From an uncultured Collinsella sp. (GTDB taxonomy: Bacteria > Actinomycetota > Coriobacteriia > Coriobacteriales > Coriobacteriaceae), in contig CAADSS010000049.1 in the NCBI GenBank assembly GCA_900751695.1, positions 1 to 8,049 on the forward strand: 8,049 nucleotides of DNA. The letters are read 5' to 3'. The notes below the pieces were generated by a model. It saw only the letters and a list, made by a program, of their open reading frames with translations. It ran no database searches and was not told where the DNA came from. This document shows positions 1-6,862 of this stretch, piece by piece. How positions within the stretch are numbered: position 1 is the first letter of the stretch; the number at the start of each line of letters is the position of its first letter. Both the position numbers and the translations under genes were made by a program.

Positions 1-221
1 GCGGCTTGCGTCGTCGTTATTTCGTTTTCTTGCTGTTGATCAGACACAGTGTTTGCTCAACTTTCTTTTCAAGCCCTGTGATCACATGCTCCCTGCATAA
101 ACCTTCAGGGCGGCTAAACAGTCTAGCTCCGTCAAATACCGACGGACATCATTGATCTGTATCGAGATATTTGCGTCATATACGCAGCGTTAGTGTAACA
201 CAACCGCAACCACCTGCAACT

Positions 222-268
222 TAGTCATTGGGGACGTTCTTAAACGACTAGTCAAAAGGGACAATCTT
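222..268 (+). repeat. GGGGAC-type short repeat, two degenerate units 27 nt apart
   Basis: Two 20-nt units, at 222-241 and 249-268, match at 15 of 20 positions and are offset by 27 nt. Both follow the pattern TAGTCA, then four variable bases, then GGGAC, then a T/C-rich tail. The 8-nt palindrome GACTAGTC (246-253) sits at the junction between units. An element of the same architecture but opposite orientation lies at 6863-6916 and shares the exact 10-mer GGGGACGTTC. This suggests a dispersed, possibly REP-like element. The mobility mechanism is inferred, since no transposase is present in the window. Confidence 0.55.
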
Positions 269-312
269 TGGTTTAACACCCACAAATCTGACTGCCTCCG
301 CCAAAACTGTGG

Positions 313-445
313 CGGTTTACTACGATGAATCGCTCAACCGCGATCACTCCGAAACTTGTTGAACTAAAACCGCAGGTAGATGCCTTGCACTTTTTTGCGA
401 AAAGCCGGCGTAGTTGGAATTTCTCATTTCATCGTAGTAAACCGG
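313..445. repeat. 133-nt element bounded by perfect 17-nt inverted repeats
   Basis: The arms are CGGTTTACTACGATGAA at 313-329 and its exact reverse complement at 429-445, separated by 99 nt. Outside them a single mismatch is followed by two more matching bases. Inside, shorter complementary pieces occur, for example AACTA at 362-366 with TAGTT at 411-415, and CTTTT with AAAAG around 390-404. The whole could fold as one long branched structure. Possible identities are a small non-autonomous mobile element with terminal inverted repeats, a structured RNA, or a dispersed palindromic repeat. The pairing is seen directly; the identity is unknown. Confidence 0.6.
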
Positions 446-497
446 CATAGTTTCGTATTTCCAGCAGTTCCAAATTCGTCAATACGTCGGCGTTTGC

Positions 498-530
498 AAA
501 AAGCCCGACCTCCGTGGGAGATCGGGCTTT
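498..530 (-). terminator. Rho-independent terminator of argS
   Basis: A 9-bp perfect stem is formed by 500-508 (AAAGCCCGA) and 522-530 (TCGGGCTTT), with a second short CTCC/GGAG pairing inside. Read on the minus strand, the GC-rich stem is followed directly by TTTTT (502-498). It begins 46 nt after the argS stop codon, the expected place for its transcription end. On the plus strand the T tract is only three bases long, so minus-strand function is favoured. Confidence 0.85.
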
Positions 531-575
531 CAAGGCTTAGTTAAACCAAGTCTGTACGGTCAAATGACTCGCAGA

Positions 576-2429
576 TTACATCTGCTCGGGCGCGGAAACG
601 CCAACAAGGGTGAGCACCAGGGCGAGCGTCACGCGGACGGCGTCGCAAGCGGCCAGACGGGCACGCGAAAGCTCGGGGTCGACGGGACGGCCCTCGCTCG
701 GCAGCACCTGACAGGCAGCGTAGAAGCTGTGGAAGTCGCCGGCGAGTTCCTCAGCAAAGTGCGTCAGACGGAACGGGGCGCGGTCGCGAGCGCAGCTGGC
801 GATGAGGTCGGTGAGCTCGTTGAGCTTACGCGAAAGGGCGAGCTCGGTCGGGTCGGTCAGCAGCGAGTAATCGACGTTCTCACCGATGGCCTTGGCGGCG
901 ACGGCCTTCATGCCCATCTCGTCAGCCTGCTCGGGCGTAACGTCAGCGGCACGGCGCAGGATGGAGCACACACGGGCGTGAGCGTACTGCACGTAGTACA
1001 CCGGGTTGGAGTTGTCGCGTTTCTTAACGGCCTCAATATCGAAGTCGACCATCTGGTTGGAGCTCTTGGAGATGAGCGTGTAGCGAGCGGCATCGGAGCC
1101 GACCTCGTCGACGAGCTCCTGCAGGGTCACCATGGTGCCCTTGCGCTTGGACATACGGACGGGCTTGCCGTTGCGCAGCAGGTTGACGAGCTGGCCCAGC
1201 AGAACCTCGAACTTGCCGGGATAGCCAAGAGCGTCGCAGACGCAGCGGACGCGCTCGATGTAGCCGTGGTGGTCGGCGCCCCAGATGTCGATGACGTGGT
1301 CGACGCGCTGGAACTTATCCCAGTGATAGGCAACGTCGGAGGCGAAGTAGGTGTACTCGCCATCGGACTTGATCAGAACGCGGTCCTTGTCGTCGCCCAG
1401 ATCGGTGGAACGGAACCACAGGGCGCCGTCCTTGGTGTAGAGGTAGCCCATCTTGTCGAGCTTCTCAAAGGCGCGGTCGACGGCGGAGGTGCCGGCGGTC
1501 TCGCCCTCGGTGTCCTTCACATACAGCGAGCGCTCGGAGAACCAACGATCGAAGTCACAGTTAACGGCATGGCAAAGGTCGCGCATGTTGTCGACCATCT
1601 TTACATAGCCGCGCTCGCGGAAGCTCTCCATGCGCTCCTGCGGATCAGCGTTGACCCACTTATCACCGTCGGTGCGCCAGAACTCGGCGGCCTCGTCGAT
1701 GATGTAGTCACCGCCGTAGGAGTCCTTGCCCAGAGTCTCGGCAAAGTTGTCCTGATACGGATGGGTCTCGGGGTGCTCGTCGTTCTCGTCGGCAACAAAG
1801 GCGTCGCGGTCGGCGATCAGCAGCTTGTGAGCCTCGTCGATATCCACGCCCTGCTTGGCGATGATGTCGGCAAGCTGCATATAGCGCGTGCTGATGGAGT
1901 TGCCGAAGGTGTTCATCTGAGAGCCGTGGTCGTTGATGTAGAACTCACGCTGGATGTCGTAACCGGCGTGGTCCATGACGCGGCAGAGCGAGTCGCCCAG
2001 CGCGGCCCAGCGGCCGTGGCCGATATGCATGGGGCCGACGGGGTTGGCGGAAACGAACTCGACCTGGGTCTTCAGGCCACCACCGACGTTGGACTTAGCG
2101 AAGTCCATGCCCTTCTCGCGAGCCTCGCCAAAGATGGCATTCTTGACGGCGACGGAGAGGTAAAAGTTGATAAAGCCGGGGCCTGCAATCTCGACCTTCT
2201 CGATCGCGGGGTCCTCGGGCATATGGGCAACGATGGCCTCGGCGATCTTGCGCGGGGCGCAGTGGGCCAGCTTGGCGGACTTCAGGGCCATGGTAGAGGT
2301 CCACTCGCCATGAGAAGTGTCAGCCGGTCGCTCGATAGCGCAATCGTCAAGTTCAAATGCGGAAAGGTCGCCGGCCTCCTGGGCCGCAGCAAGCGCAGCG
2401 CGTACCAGCTCTTCAATCTTCTCGGGCAT
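576..2429 (-). CDS. argS: Arginyl-tRNA synthetase
   Basis: Cytoplasmic class I aminoacyl-tRNA synthetase that joins arginine to tRNA-Arg using ATP. The 617-residue product has the normal family length. An N-terminal additional domain (about residues 1-110) precedes the catalytic core. The signature NPVGPMHIGHGR carries HIGH at residues 135-138. The KMSKS-equivalent loop reads MSKRK at 426-430. The C-terminal anticodon-binding helical domain starts near YVQYAHAR (479-486), and the protein ends in the typical VSAPEQM. The start at 2429 is chosen because AAGGAGG lies just upstream at good spacing; an in-frame ATG 30 codons earlier (2519) has no such site, and the extra residues do not look like ArgS. 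It is transcribed alone, divergent from the CarD-like gene, and ends at the hairpin at 498-530. Nothing in the sequence suggests damage. Confidence 0.97.
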   Translation of the reverse strand: MPEKIEELVRAALAAAQEAGDLSAFELDDCAIERPADTSHGEWTSTMALKSAKLAHCAPRKIAEAIVAHMPEDPAIEKVEIAGPGFINFYLSVAVKNAIFGEAREKGMDFAKSNVGGGLKTQVEFVSANPVGPMHIGHGRWAALGDSLCRVMDHAGYDIQREFYINDHGSQMNTFGNSISTRYMQLADIIAKQGVDIDEAHKLLIADRDAFVADENDEHPETHPYQDNFAETLGKDSYGGDYIIDEAAEFWRTDGDKWVNADPQERMESFRERGYVKMVDNMRDLCHAVNCDFDRWFSERSLYVKDTEGETAGTSAVDRAFEKLDKMGYLYTKDGALWFRSTDLGDDKDRVLIKSDGEYTYFASDVAYHWDKFQRVDHVIDIWGADHHGYIERVRCVCDALGYPGKFEVLLGQLVNLLRNGKPVRMSKRKGTMVTLQELVDEVGSDAARYTLISKSSNQMVDFDIEAVKKRDNSNPVYYVQYAHARVCSILRRAADVTPEQADEMGMKAVAAKAIGENVDYSLLTDPTELALSRKLNELTDLIASCARDRAPFRLTHFAEELAGDFHSFYAACQVLPSEGRPVDPELSRARLAACDAVRVTLALVLTLVGVSAPEQM

Positions 2430-2496
2430 AGATCCTCCTTGTGTTAAAGCCCCCGAGCTCTTGGTCACTCGTAGGGCAAAAGCCAGAGTTTGTAGC

Positions 2497-2525
2497 ACTC
2501 TATCACAAGCGACGGGCACTGTCGC
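2497..2525 (-). promoter_or_regulatory. Candidate sigma-70-type promoter for argS
   Basis: On the minus strand, GCGACA (2525-2520; 4 of 6 to TTGACA) is separated by exactly 17 nt from TAGAGT (2502-2497; 4 of 6 to TATAAT). Transcription would begin near 2490 and leave a leader of about 60 nt before the argS start at 2429. No T-box signature is visible in the leader or further upstream. The match is moderate and the assignment is inference. Confidence 0.4.
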
Positions 2526-2545
2526 AGGGTAAAGCTAATAGATAT

Positions 2546-2704
2546 TGCATATGCACAAAAATGACTACAGCTTGTATGGAGTCCCTCAAAGATGCCGGTC
2601 TGCCTGCAGATTATGCAGGCGTTGAAAATGCATAAAGGTGTGAATGAGCTGCGTCTGTTATCGAATACTCTTACCTATCAGAGTTGTGTGCTTTTCCTGC
2701 ATAA
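2546..2704. promoter_or_regulatory. Cluster of TGCATA/TATGCA motifs, possible operator array
   Basis: Five occurrences of the hexamer TGCATA or its complement fall within 160 nt of the argS-carD divergent region. Two form the 10-nt palindrome TGCATATGCA at 2546-2555. One lies at 2612-2617 and one at 2629-2634; with one extra base each, these two make a 7-bp inverted pair (TTATGCA and TGCATAA) separated by 11 nt. The last is at 2698-2703 as TGCATAAAG, and the same 9-mer occurs at 2629-2637. The arrangement looks like binding sites for a dimeric regulator controlling one or both divergent genes. TGCAT-centred sites are reminiscent of arginine-repressor boxes in some actinobacteria, which would suit argS, but that link is speculative. 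Confidence 0.35.
2602..2620. promoter_or_regulatory. 7-bp hairpin in the argS-carD intergenic region
   Basis: GCCTGCA (2602-2608) and TGCAGGC (2614-2620) form a perfect 7-bp dyad with a 5-nt loop. No T tract follows on the plus strand, so it does not look like a terminator. It may be an operator or part of an untranslated leader of the CarD-like gene. It overlaps one TATGCA motif of the surrounding cluster. Confidence 0.4.
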
Positions 2705-2771
2705 AGTAAGGGTTTGCGCACGTCAGCGTGTTATTCTAGACATACGTAAATTCGTATAAGTTGGAGGTAGC

Positions 2772-3257
2772 ATGTTCTCAATCGGTCAACACGTCATTCA
2801 TCCGGGCCAGGGAGTCTGCACCGTCGTCGGTTTTAGGGACGACACACCGCAGCCCATGCTGCTGCTCGAGACCAAGCAGGGACATGCGCAGACGATCCTC
2901 ATGTACCCCGTAGCGCAGGCCGACCGTTTGCACGCCGCCATCTCACAGCAAGATGCCGAGCACCTGCTGAGCCACTATGACGAGCTGGAGTGCGACACCT
3001 TTACCGAGCGCAACAGCTCGCTTGAGGAGACACACTTTAAGCAGCAGCTCAAGCTGGGCGCGCCCGAGACGGTCCGCGTGGCAAAGACCATGATGCACCG
3101 CATTCGCCAGGCCGAGGAAGCTGATAAAAAACCCAGCTCATACTACATGCGCGTACTCAAGGAGGCCAAGCGCCGCTCCATCGAGGAGTTCGCCGTGGCC
3201 TTGGGCGTCACCGAGGAGGACGCCGAAGCTCGCCTAGCCCAAGCCGCCCTCAACTAA
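2772..3257 (+). CDS. CarD-family transcription regulator, tryptophan-free variant
   Basis: The 161-residue product matches the size of CarD proteins (M. tuberculosis CarD is about 162 residues). Residues 1-60 form the Tudor-like RNA-polymerase-interacting domain and begin with the typical pattern GQHVIHPGQGVCTV, compared with GDxVVYPxHGxGxV in relatives. Residues 70-161 are predicted helical and correspond to the DNA-binding half. CarD proteins bind the polymerase beta subunit and stabilise open promoter complexes. Known CarD proteins use a conserved tryptophan, in a W-x-x-R-Y context, to wedge the edge of the bubble. This protein contains no tryptophan, and the aligned stretch reads SSLEETHF. 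It may therefore be a specialised paralogue. GGAGG at 2763-2767 supports the start. No strong promoter is visible; TTGCGC (2714) and TAGACA (2737) at 17-nt spacing are a weak candidate. A hairpin terminator begins 14 nt after the stop. Confidence 0.85.
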   Translation: MFSIGQHVIHPGQGVCTVVGFRDDTPQPMLLLETKQGHAQTILMYPVAQADRLHAAISQQDAEHLLSHYDELECDTFTERNSSLEETHFKQQLKLGAPETVRVAKTMMHRIRQAEEADKKPSSYYMRVLKEAKRRSIEEFAVALGVTEEDAEARLAQAALN

Positions 3258-3270
3258 CCCATCCGCGCCA

Positions 3271-3311
3271 AAAACCACTACAAAGGGGATAGGCACCTTT
3301 GTGGTGGTTTT
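3271..3311 (+). terminator. Intrinsic terminator after the CarD-like gene (copy 1 of a 41-nt repeat)
   Basis: The 16-nt arms at 3271-3286 and 3296-3311 pair throughout, with one G-U wobble at 3279, around a 9-nt loop. The right arm ends in TTTT, followed by more T-rich sequence. It lies 14 nt after the carD-like stop codon. The left flank carries an A tract, so some minus-strand activity is possible. The element matches 39 of 41 positions of the hairpin at 3981-4021; the two differences are C-to-T at 3279 and 3290 in this copy. Confidence 0.85.
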
Positions 3312-3365
3312 CTTGTTCTAGTAGTATTCATTCTTATCGATACCCACGAGCACAAGGAGTCTCTT

Positions 3366-3965
3366 ATGGCAGAGCCGCTTACCGCCGGAATCACCCGCGA
3401 CCGTGCGTTCGAACTGCTCAACGAGCACAACAAAGATCCGTTCCACATCACCCACGGCGAGACGGTCGAGGGCACCATGCGCTACTTTGCGCGCGAGTTC
3501 GACCCCGAGAACGAGGAGTTTTGGGGCATCGTCGGTCTGCTGCACGACCTGGATTGGGAGGAGCATGAGGACGACCCCATGAACCACACCATCTATGCTG
3601 CCGAGATTCTTGAGGGCGAAGGTGCGTCTCCCGAGCTCATTCGCGCCATCCAGACGCACACGTCGGACTTCAACACCTCGCTGCCCAAACCCGAGCTGCA
3701 GATGGAAAAGATCCTGTTTGCCTGCGATGAGCTCACCGGCCTGATCGGCGCTGCAGTCATCATGCGCCCGAGCAAGAGCGTTATGGACTTTACGACCAAG
3801 TCGCTCAAGAAGAAGTTCAAGGACAAACGCTTTGCCGCCGGCTGCTCGCGCGACGTGATTTCGCAGGGCGCCGAGATGTTGGGCTGGGAGCTCCCCGAGC
3901 TCTTTGACCGCACCATCGCGGCCATGCAGTCCTTCGCCCCCGACCGAGATACCTTCCAGGCCTAA
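3366..3965 (+). CDS. HD-domain hydrolase
   Basis: A 199-residue soluble protein of the HD phosphohydrolase superfamily. Family members use a metal-binding His/Asp set to cleave phosphate esters or nucleotides; the substrate of this subgroup is not established. The likely metal ligands are H30 (in HITHGE), H60-D61 (in GLLHDLDWEEH), H98 and D121 (in FACDELTGL). The segment MRPSKSVMDF followed by a lysine-rich KSLKKKFKDKRFAAG stretch is typical of this single-domain subgroup, which is widespread in Firmicutes and Actinobacteria. AAGGAG at 3354-3359, 6 nt before ATG, fixes the start. It follows the CarD-like gene by 108 nt with a terminator between them, so it is probably transcribed on its own. 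Only a weak promoter (TTGTTC at 3313, TATCGA at 3335) can be proposed. It is convergent with proA and bracketed by two copies of a 41-nt hairpin. Confidence 0.85.
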   Translation: MAEPLTAGITRDRAFELLNEHNKDPFHITHGETVEGTMRYFAREFDPENEEFWGIVGLLHDLDWEEHEDDPMNHTIYAAEILEGEGASPELIRAIQTHTSDFNTSLPKPELQMEKILFACDELTGLIGAAVIMRPSKSVMDFTTKSLKKKFKDKRFAAGCSRDVISQGAEMLGWELPELFDRTIAAMQSFAPDRDTFQA

Positions 3966-3980
3966 CCGTCAACGCCACCT

Positions 3981-4022
3981 AAAACCACCACAAAGGGGAC
4001 AGGCACCTTTGTGGTGGTTTTT
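3981..4022. terminator. Bidirectional terminator between the HD gene and proA (copy 2 of a 41-nt repeat)
   Basis: A perfect 16-bp stem (3981-3996 with 4006-4021) surrounds a 9-nt loop containing GACAGGCA. TTTTT at 4018-4022, then GTTT, follows on the plus strand, and an A tract (3981-3984) gives TTTT on the minus strand. It lies 15 nt after the HD gene stop and 13 nt after the proA stop on the other strand, so it can end both convergent transcripts. It is nearly identical to the hairpin at 3271-3311. Confidence 0.88.
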
Positions 4023-4035
4023 GTTTGCGCGGGCG

Positions 4036-5322
4036 TTAGGGACGGACCTGGCCGGTGCCGCGGAGCTTGTATTTGTAGGTGGTGAGGGCCTCGGCGGCAA
4101 AGGGGCCACGGGCGTGGAGTTTTTGGGTCGAGATGCCGATCTCGGCACCCAGGCCAAACTCGCCGCCGTCAGTGAAGCGAGTGCTGGCGTTGGCATATAC
4201 GGCCGAGGCGTCGACCTTGTCCAAGAAGCGCTCGCAGGCGTCCACGTCCTCGGCGATGATGGCCTCGGAATGCATGGTGCCGTAGCGGTTGATGTGTGCG
4301 ATGGCCTCGTCCTCGTTTGCCACGACCTTCACGCTCATCTCGAGCGCCAGGTACTCGCGACCCCAGTCCTCCTCAGTCGCGGCGACGTAGTCATCGCCCT
4401 CCACAAGCCCGGCATCGGCGCATGCGGCGCAGGTTGCCTCGTCGCCGTGAATGAGCACGCCGTGGTCATGCAGCACGGTCACGACCGCGGGCAAAAACGC
4501 ATCGGCCACAGCACGGTCGACCAGCAGCGACTCGGCGGCATTGCACACGCCTACGCGCTGGGTCTTGGCATTAACGATAATGTTGAGCGTCTTATCAAAG
4601 TCGGCGGATTCATGCACGTAGATGTGGCAGTTGCCCGTGCCCGTCTCGATCACCGGCACAAGCGACTCGCGCACGCAGCGCTGGATCAGGCCTGCACCTC
4701 CGCGCGGAATGAGTACGTCGACAATACCGCGGAGCTTCATGAGCTCGCCGGTGGCCTCGCGGTCGGTGGACTCGATCATCGACACGGCCTCGCGCGGAAA
4801 GCCCTTGGCCTCGAGCGCATCGGCCAGCAGCTCGGCGATCATGGCACACGAGTGATAGGCCAGCGAGCCGCCGCGTAGAATGCAGGCGTTGCCGGTACGG
4901 ATGCAGATGCCTGCGGCGTCGGCCGTCACGTTGGGGCGCGCCTCGTAGACCATGGCGACCAGGCCCAACGGCACGCTCACGCGGGTCAGGTCCACACCGC
5001 TCGCAAGCACGCGGTGGTCGAGCACGCGGCCGACGGGATCGGGCAGCTCGGCGAGCTTCTCCAAACCGGCGGCCATGCCCTCGACGCGCTCAGGCGTCAG
5101 CAGCAGACGGTCGAGCAGACCGGCCGAAGTGCCCGCATCGCGCGCGGCGGACATATCGAGCTCGTTAGCGGCAACGATGGAGTCGACACCGTTGCGCAGT
5201 GCTGCGGCCATGGCGCGCACGGCCTCCTGACGCCGCTCATCGCTCGCCGTGGCAAGCGAGGCCGACGCTGCCTTGGCGGCAACGGCAAGATCGTGGACAT
5301 ACGTGGCTATATCGACCGACAT
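4036..5322 (-). CDS. proA: Glutamate-5-semialdehyde dehydrogenase (gamma-glutamyl phosphate reductase)
   Basis: Catalyses the second step of proline synthesis, the NADPH-dependent reduction of gamma-glutamyl phosphate to glutamate-5-semialdehyde, which cyclises to pyrroline-5-carboxylate. The 428 residues match the family length of about 410-430. Recognisable stretches are YEARPNVTADAAG (126-138), the IPRGGAGLI loop (205-213), VIETGTGNCHIYV (224-236), and the catalytic cysteine C260 in KTQRVGVCNAAE. Near the C terminus are STRFTDGGEFGLGAEIGIS, then QKLHARGP and a YKYKLRGTGQVR tail. ATG at 5322 is preceded by AGGAGA 12 nt upstream and AAAGGG closer, both usable as ribosome sites. It is separated from proB by an opposite-strand hydrolase gene, so it must have its own promoter in 5323-5434, where I cannot identify a good one. 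It ends at the shared hairpin at 3981-4022. Confidence 0.97.
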   Translation of the reverse strand: MSVDIATYVHDLAVAAKAASASLATASDERRQEAVRAMAAALRNGVDSIVAANELDMSAARDAGTSAGLLDRLLLTPERVEGMAAGLEKLAELPDPVGRVLDHRVLASGVDLTRVSVPLGLVAMVYEARPNVTADAAGICIRTGNACILRGGSLAYHSCAMIAELLADALEAKGFPREAVSMIESTDREATGELMKLRGIVDVLIPRGGAGLIQRCVRESLVPVIETGTGNCHIYVHESADFDKTLNIIVNAKTQRVGVCNAAESLLVDRAVADAFLPAVVTVLHDHGVLIHGDEATCAACADAGLVEGDDYVAATEEDWGREYLALEMSVKVVANEDEAIAHINRYGTMHSEAIIAEDVDACERFLDKVDASAVYANASTRFTDGGEFGLGAEIGISTQKLHARGPFAAEALTTYKYKLRGTGQVRP

Positions 5323-5365
5323 GGGCGGCCCTTTCTCCTAGAAGTTTGCAACCATGGTAGCCGAT

Positions 5366-5396
5366 TTGCGCATGGCCTCGCCCGCGGCGGTAGAAT
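5366..5396 (+). promoter_or_regulatory. Candidate promoter of the prolyl aminopeptidase-like gene
   Basis: TAGAAT at 5391-5396 matches the -10 consensus at 5 of 6 positions. TTGCGC at 5366-5371 is a partial -35 box, separated by a rather long 19 nt. Transcription would begin near 5403, giving a leader of about 32 nt before the ATG at 5435. This also argues against the alternative upstream start at 5354, which would lie before the promoter. The candidate overlaps the region that must hold the divergent proA promoter. Confidence 0.4.
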
Positions 5397-5434
5397 TGGT
5401 CAACCCGAAACACCGCAACGAATGGAAGACTCAC

Positions 5435-6853
5435 ATGGCCCTCATCACTTCGTACCACGTCCCCGGCCTTTACGTCGAGGACCACAGCATCGACGTCCCC
5501 CTTGACTGGCGCGGCCTGGAGCCGATGCTCCTGGCCGTCGGCAGCACCATGCGCCGCGGCGCTATGCCGGCACCAATCGCCGGCGCGCCCGAGAGCATCA
5601 AGCTCTTCTACCGCGTGGTTTGCGCGCCCGACCGCATCAACGACGATCTGCCGCTGCTCCTGTTTTTGCAGGGCGGCCCCGGCGGCGAGAGCCCGCGTCC
5701 GCTGTCGCCCACAAGCGACGGCTGGATCGAGGAGGCCGTCAAGCACTTCCGCGTGGTCCTTCCCGACCAGCGCGGCACCGGACGCAGTAGCTGCGTGGAC
5801 GGACGCACGATCAAGGCACTGGGTGATCGCGCAACCGCCGCCGGCGCCGATACAGCACGCTCGCAGGCGGACTTCCTCAAGCGCCACCTCGCCAGCTCCA
5901 TCGTGCGCGATTTTGAGTACCTGCGCCTAGTGGGCTTTGGCGGCAAGCCGTGGGTCACGCTCGGCCAGAGCTACGGCGGCTTTTTGACGCTGAGCTATCT
6001 GTCGCTCTTCCCCGAGGGCGTGGCGGCGAGCTTTACCTGCGGCGGCATCCCCCACGTGCCGGCGAGCGCCAGCGAGGTCTACGCGCACACCTTCCCGCGC
6101 ATGGCCGCCAAGACGCAGCAGTATTACGACCGCTACCCCGCCGACGTCGAGCGCGTGGCAGCCCTGGCCGATGCGCTCGAGGAACAGAAGCCCGTGCTGC
6201 CCGACGGCTCGCCGATGACGGTCGAGCGCCTACAGCTCATGGGCAGCGACTTTGGCATGAAGCCGAGCTTTGAGCGCATGCATTGGATTATCGATCACGC
6301 TTTTGTTGATGGCGACGGCACGCTGACCTGCGACGCCTCGGTATCTGACAACTTTTTGATGCGCGCCTTCGAGCGCACCAACACGCGCACGAATCCGCTG
6401 TACTGGACGCTGCAGGAGTTCATATACGCCGACGGTGACACTATGCCCATTGGCTGGGCCGCGGCTGAAGAGAAGGCTCACCGCGCCGAGTTCGACACCC
6501 TCGCGCGCCCGCTCATGTTTACCGGCGAGGCCATGTTCCCGTGGATGTTCGAGCAGATGCCCGAGCTCAAGCCCTTCAAGCCCGCCATGGACCTGCTGAT
6601 GGAAGACACCAGCTGGGACAAGATCTACGACCCGCAGCGACTGGCGTGCAACGAGGTGCCCCTGCAGGCCGCGGTGTATTTCGACGACATGTACGTGGAT
6701 TCGGGCATGCAGCTCGATACGCTCAGCCGCGTGGGCAACTCGCATGCCTGGGTGACCAACGAGTTCGAGCACGACGGCCTGCACGGCTGCGCGGTGTTCA
6801 AGCACCTCTTCGACGAAGCGCTCAACCGCGGAGACCTGCGCCGAATCTTCTAG
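5435..6853 (+). CDS. Alpha/beta hydrolase, large S33-type prolyl aminopeptidase (proline iminopeptidase)
   Basis: The 472-residue product carries the S33 peptidase signatures in order: LQGGPGGE (78-85, oxyanion region; large-type enzymes often have Q where small ones have H), LPDQRGTGRSS (109-119) and the nucleophile elbow GQSYGG with S179. The likely acid is D418 or D422 in AVYFDDMYVD. The likely histidine is H446 or H450 in EHDGLHG. Such enzymes remove N-terminal proline from peptides in the cytoplasm, and no signal peptide is visible. The length fits the large type (about 420-480 residues), with a cap domain around 210-400. ATG at 5435 is preferred: GGAAG precedes it by 6 nt, family similarity starts there, and a candidate promoter would cut off the ATG at 5354. 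Lying between proB and proA supports a proline-related role. Other S33 hydrolases, such as tripeptidyl aminopeptidases, remain possible. Confidence 0.85.
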   Translation: MALITSYHVPGLYVEDHSIDVPLDWRGLEPMLLAVGSTMRRGAMPAPIAGAPESIKLFYRVVCAPDRINDDLPLLLFLQGGPGGESPRPLSPTSDGWIEEAVKHFRVVLPDQRGTGRSSCVDGRTIKALGDRATAAGADTARSQADFLKRHLASSIVRDFEYLRLVGFGGKPWVTLGQSYGGFLTLSYLSLFPEGVAASFTCGGIPHVPASASEVYAHTFPRMAAKTQQYYDRYPADVERVAALADALEEQKPVLPDGSPMTVERLQLMGSDFGMKPSFERMHWIIDHAFVDGDGTLTCDASVSDNFLMRAFERTNTRTNPLYWTLQEFIYADGDTMPIGWAAAEEKAHRAEFDTLARPLMFTGEAMFPWMFEQMPELKPFKPAMDLLMEDTSWDKIYDPQRLACNEVPLQAAVYFDDMYVDSGMQLDTLSRVGNSHAWVTNEFEHDGLHGCAVFKHLFDEALNRGDLRRIF

Positions 6854-6862
6854 CTAAGGAGT

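Larger units (their letters stand above)
1..497. other. Gene-poor intergenic region containing repeat-like structures
   Basis: I see no convincing gene here. The base composition is clearly more AT-rich than the flanking genes. The region lies beyond the argS terminator, so it is probably the upstream region of a gene outside the window to the left, or repeat-filled spacer. It contains a 27-nt-period GGGGAC element (222-268) and a widely spaced inverted repeat (313-445), both listed separately. A weak minus-strand promoter candidate is visible, with TTGTGT at 203-198, a 17-nt spacer and TATGAC at 180-175, but it is too poor a match to list on its own. A minus-strand open frame of 43 codons (148 down to the stop at 17-19) has no good start site. 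Confidence 0.6.

Noticed and set aside
17..148. Minus-strand open frame of 43 codons near the left edge, ending in a Lys-rich peptide
   Set aside because: It has no ATG, and the only GTG (85-83) has a Shine-Dalgarno-like GGGAG too close to it. It could be a gene remnant, but nothing supports translation.
313..445. Possible integron attC site
   Set aside because: The arms do not carry the conserved attC core ends, and there is no integrase or cassette array nearby.
564..2447. Long 627-codon plus-strand open frame across the whole of argS
   Set aside because: It is the antisense shadow of a GC-rich gene. The minus-strand reading gives a full ArgS with HIGH and MSKRK motifs, while this frame has a low-complexity Gly/Val/Leu-rich product with no recognisable domain.
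2430..2771. Possible T-box riboswitch upstream of argS
   Set aside because: No T-box consensus sequence or terminator/antiterminator pair is visible on the minus strand between the candidate promoter and the start codon, and the leader would be only about 60 nt.
3904..4878. 324-codon plus-strand open frame running from the HD gene end into proA
   Set aside because: It is antisense to proA, crosses a terminator hairpin, and has no family features.
5237..5887. 216-codon minus-strand open frame overlapping the proA start and the hydrolase
   Set aside because: It is an antisense shadow of the hydrolase, which has clear catalytic motifs, and it overlaps the start of proA in another frame.
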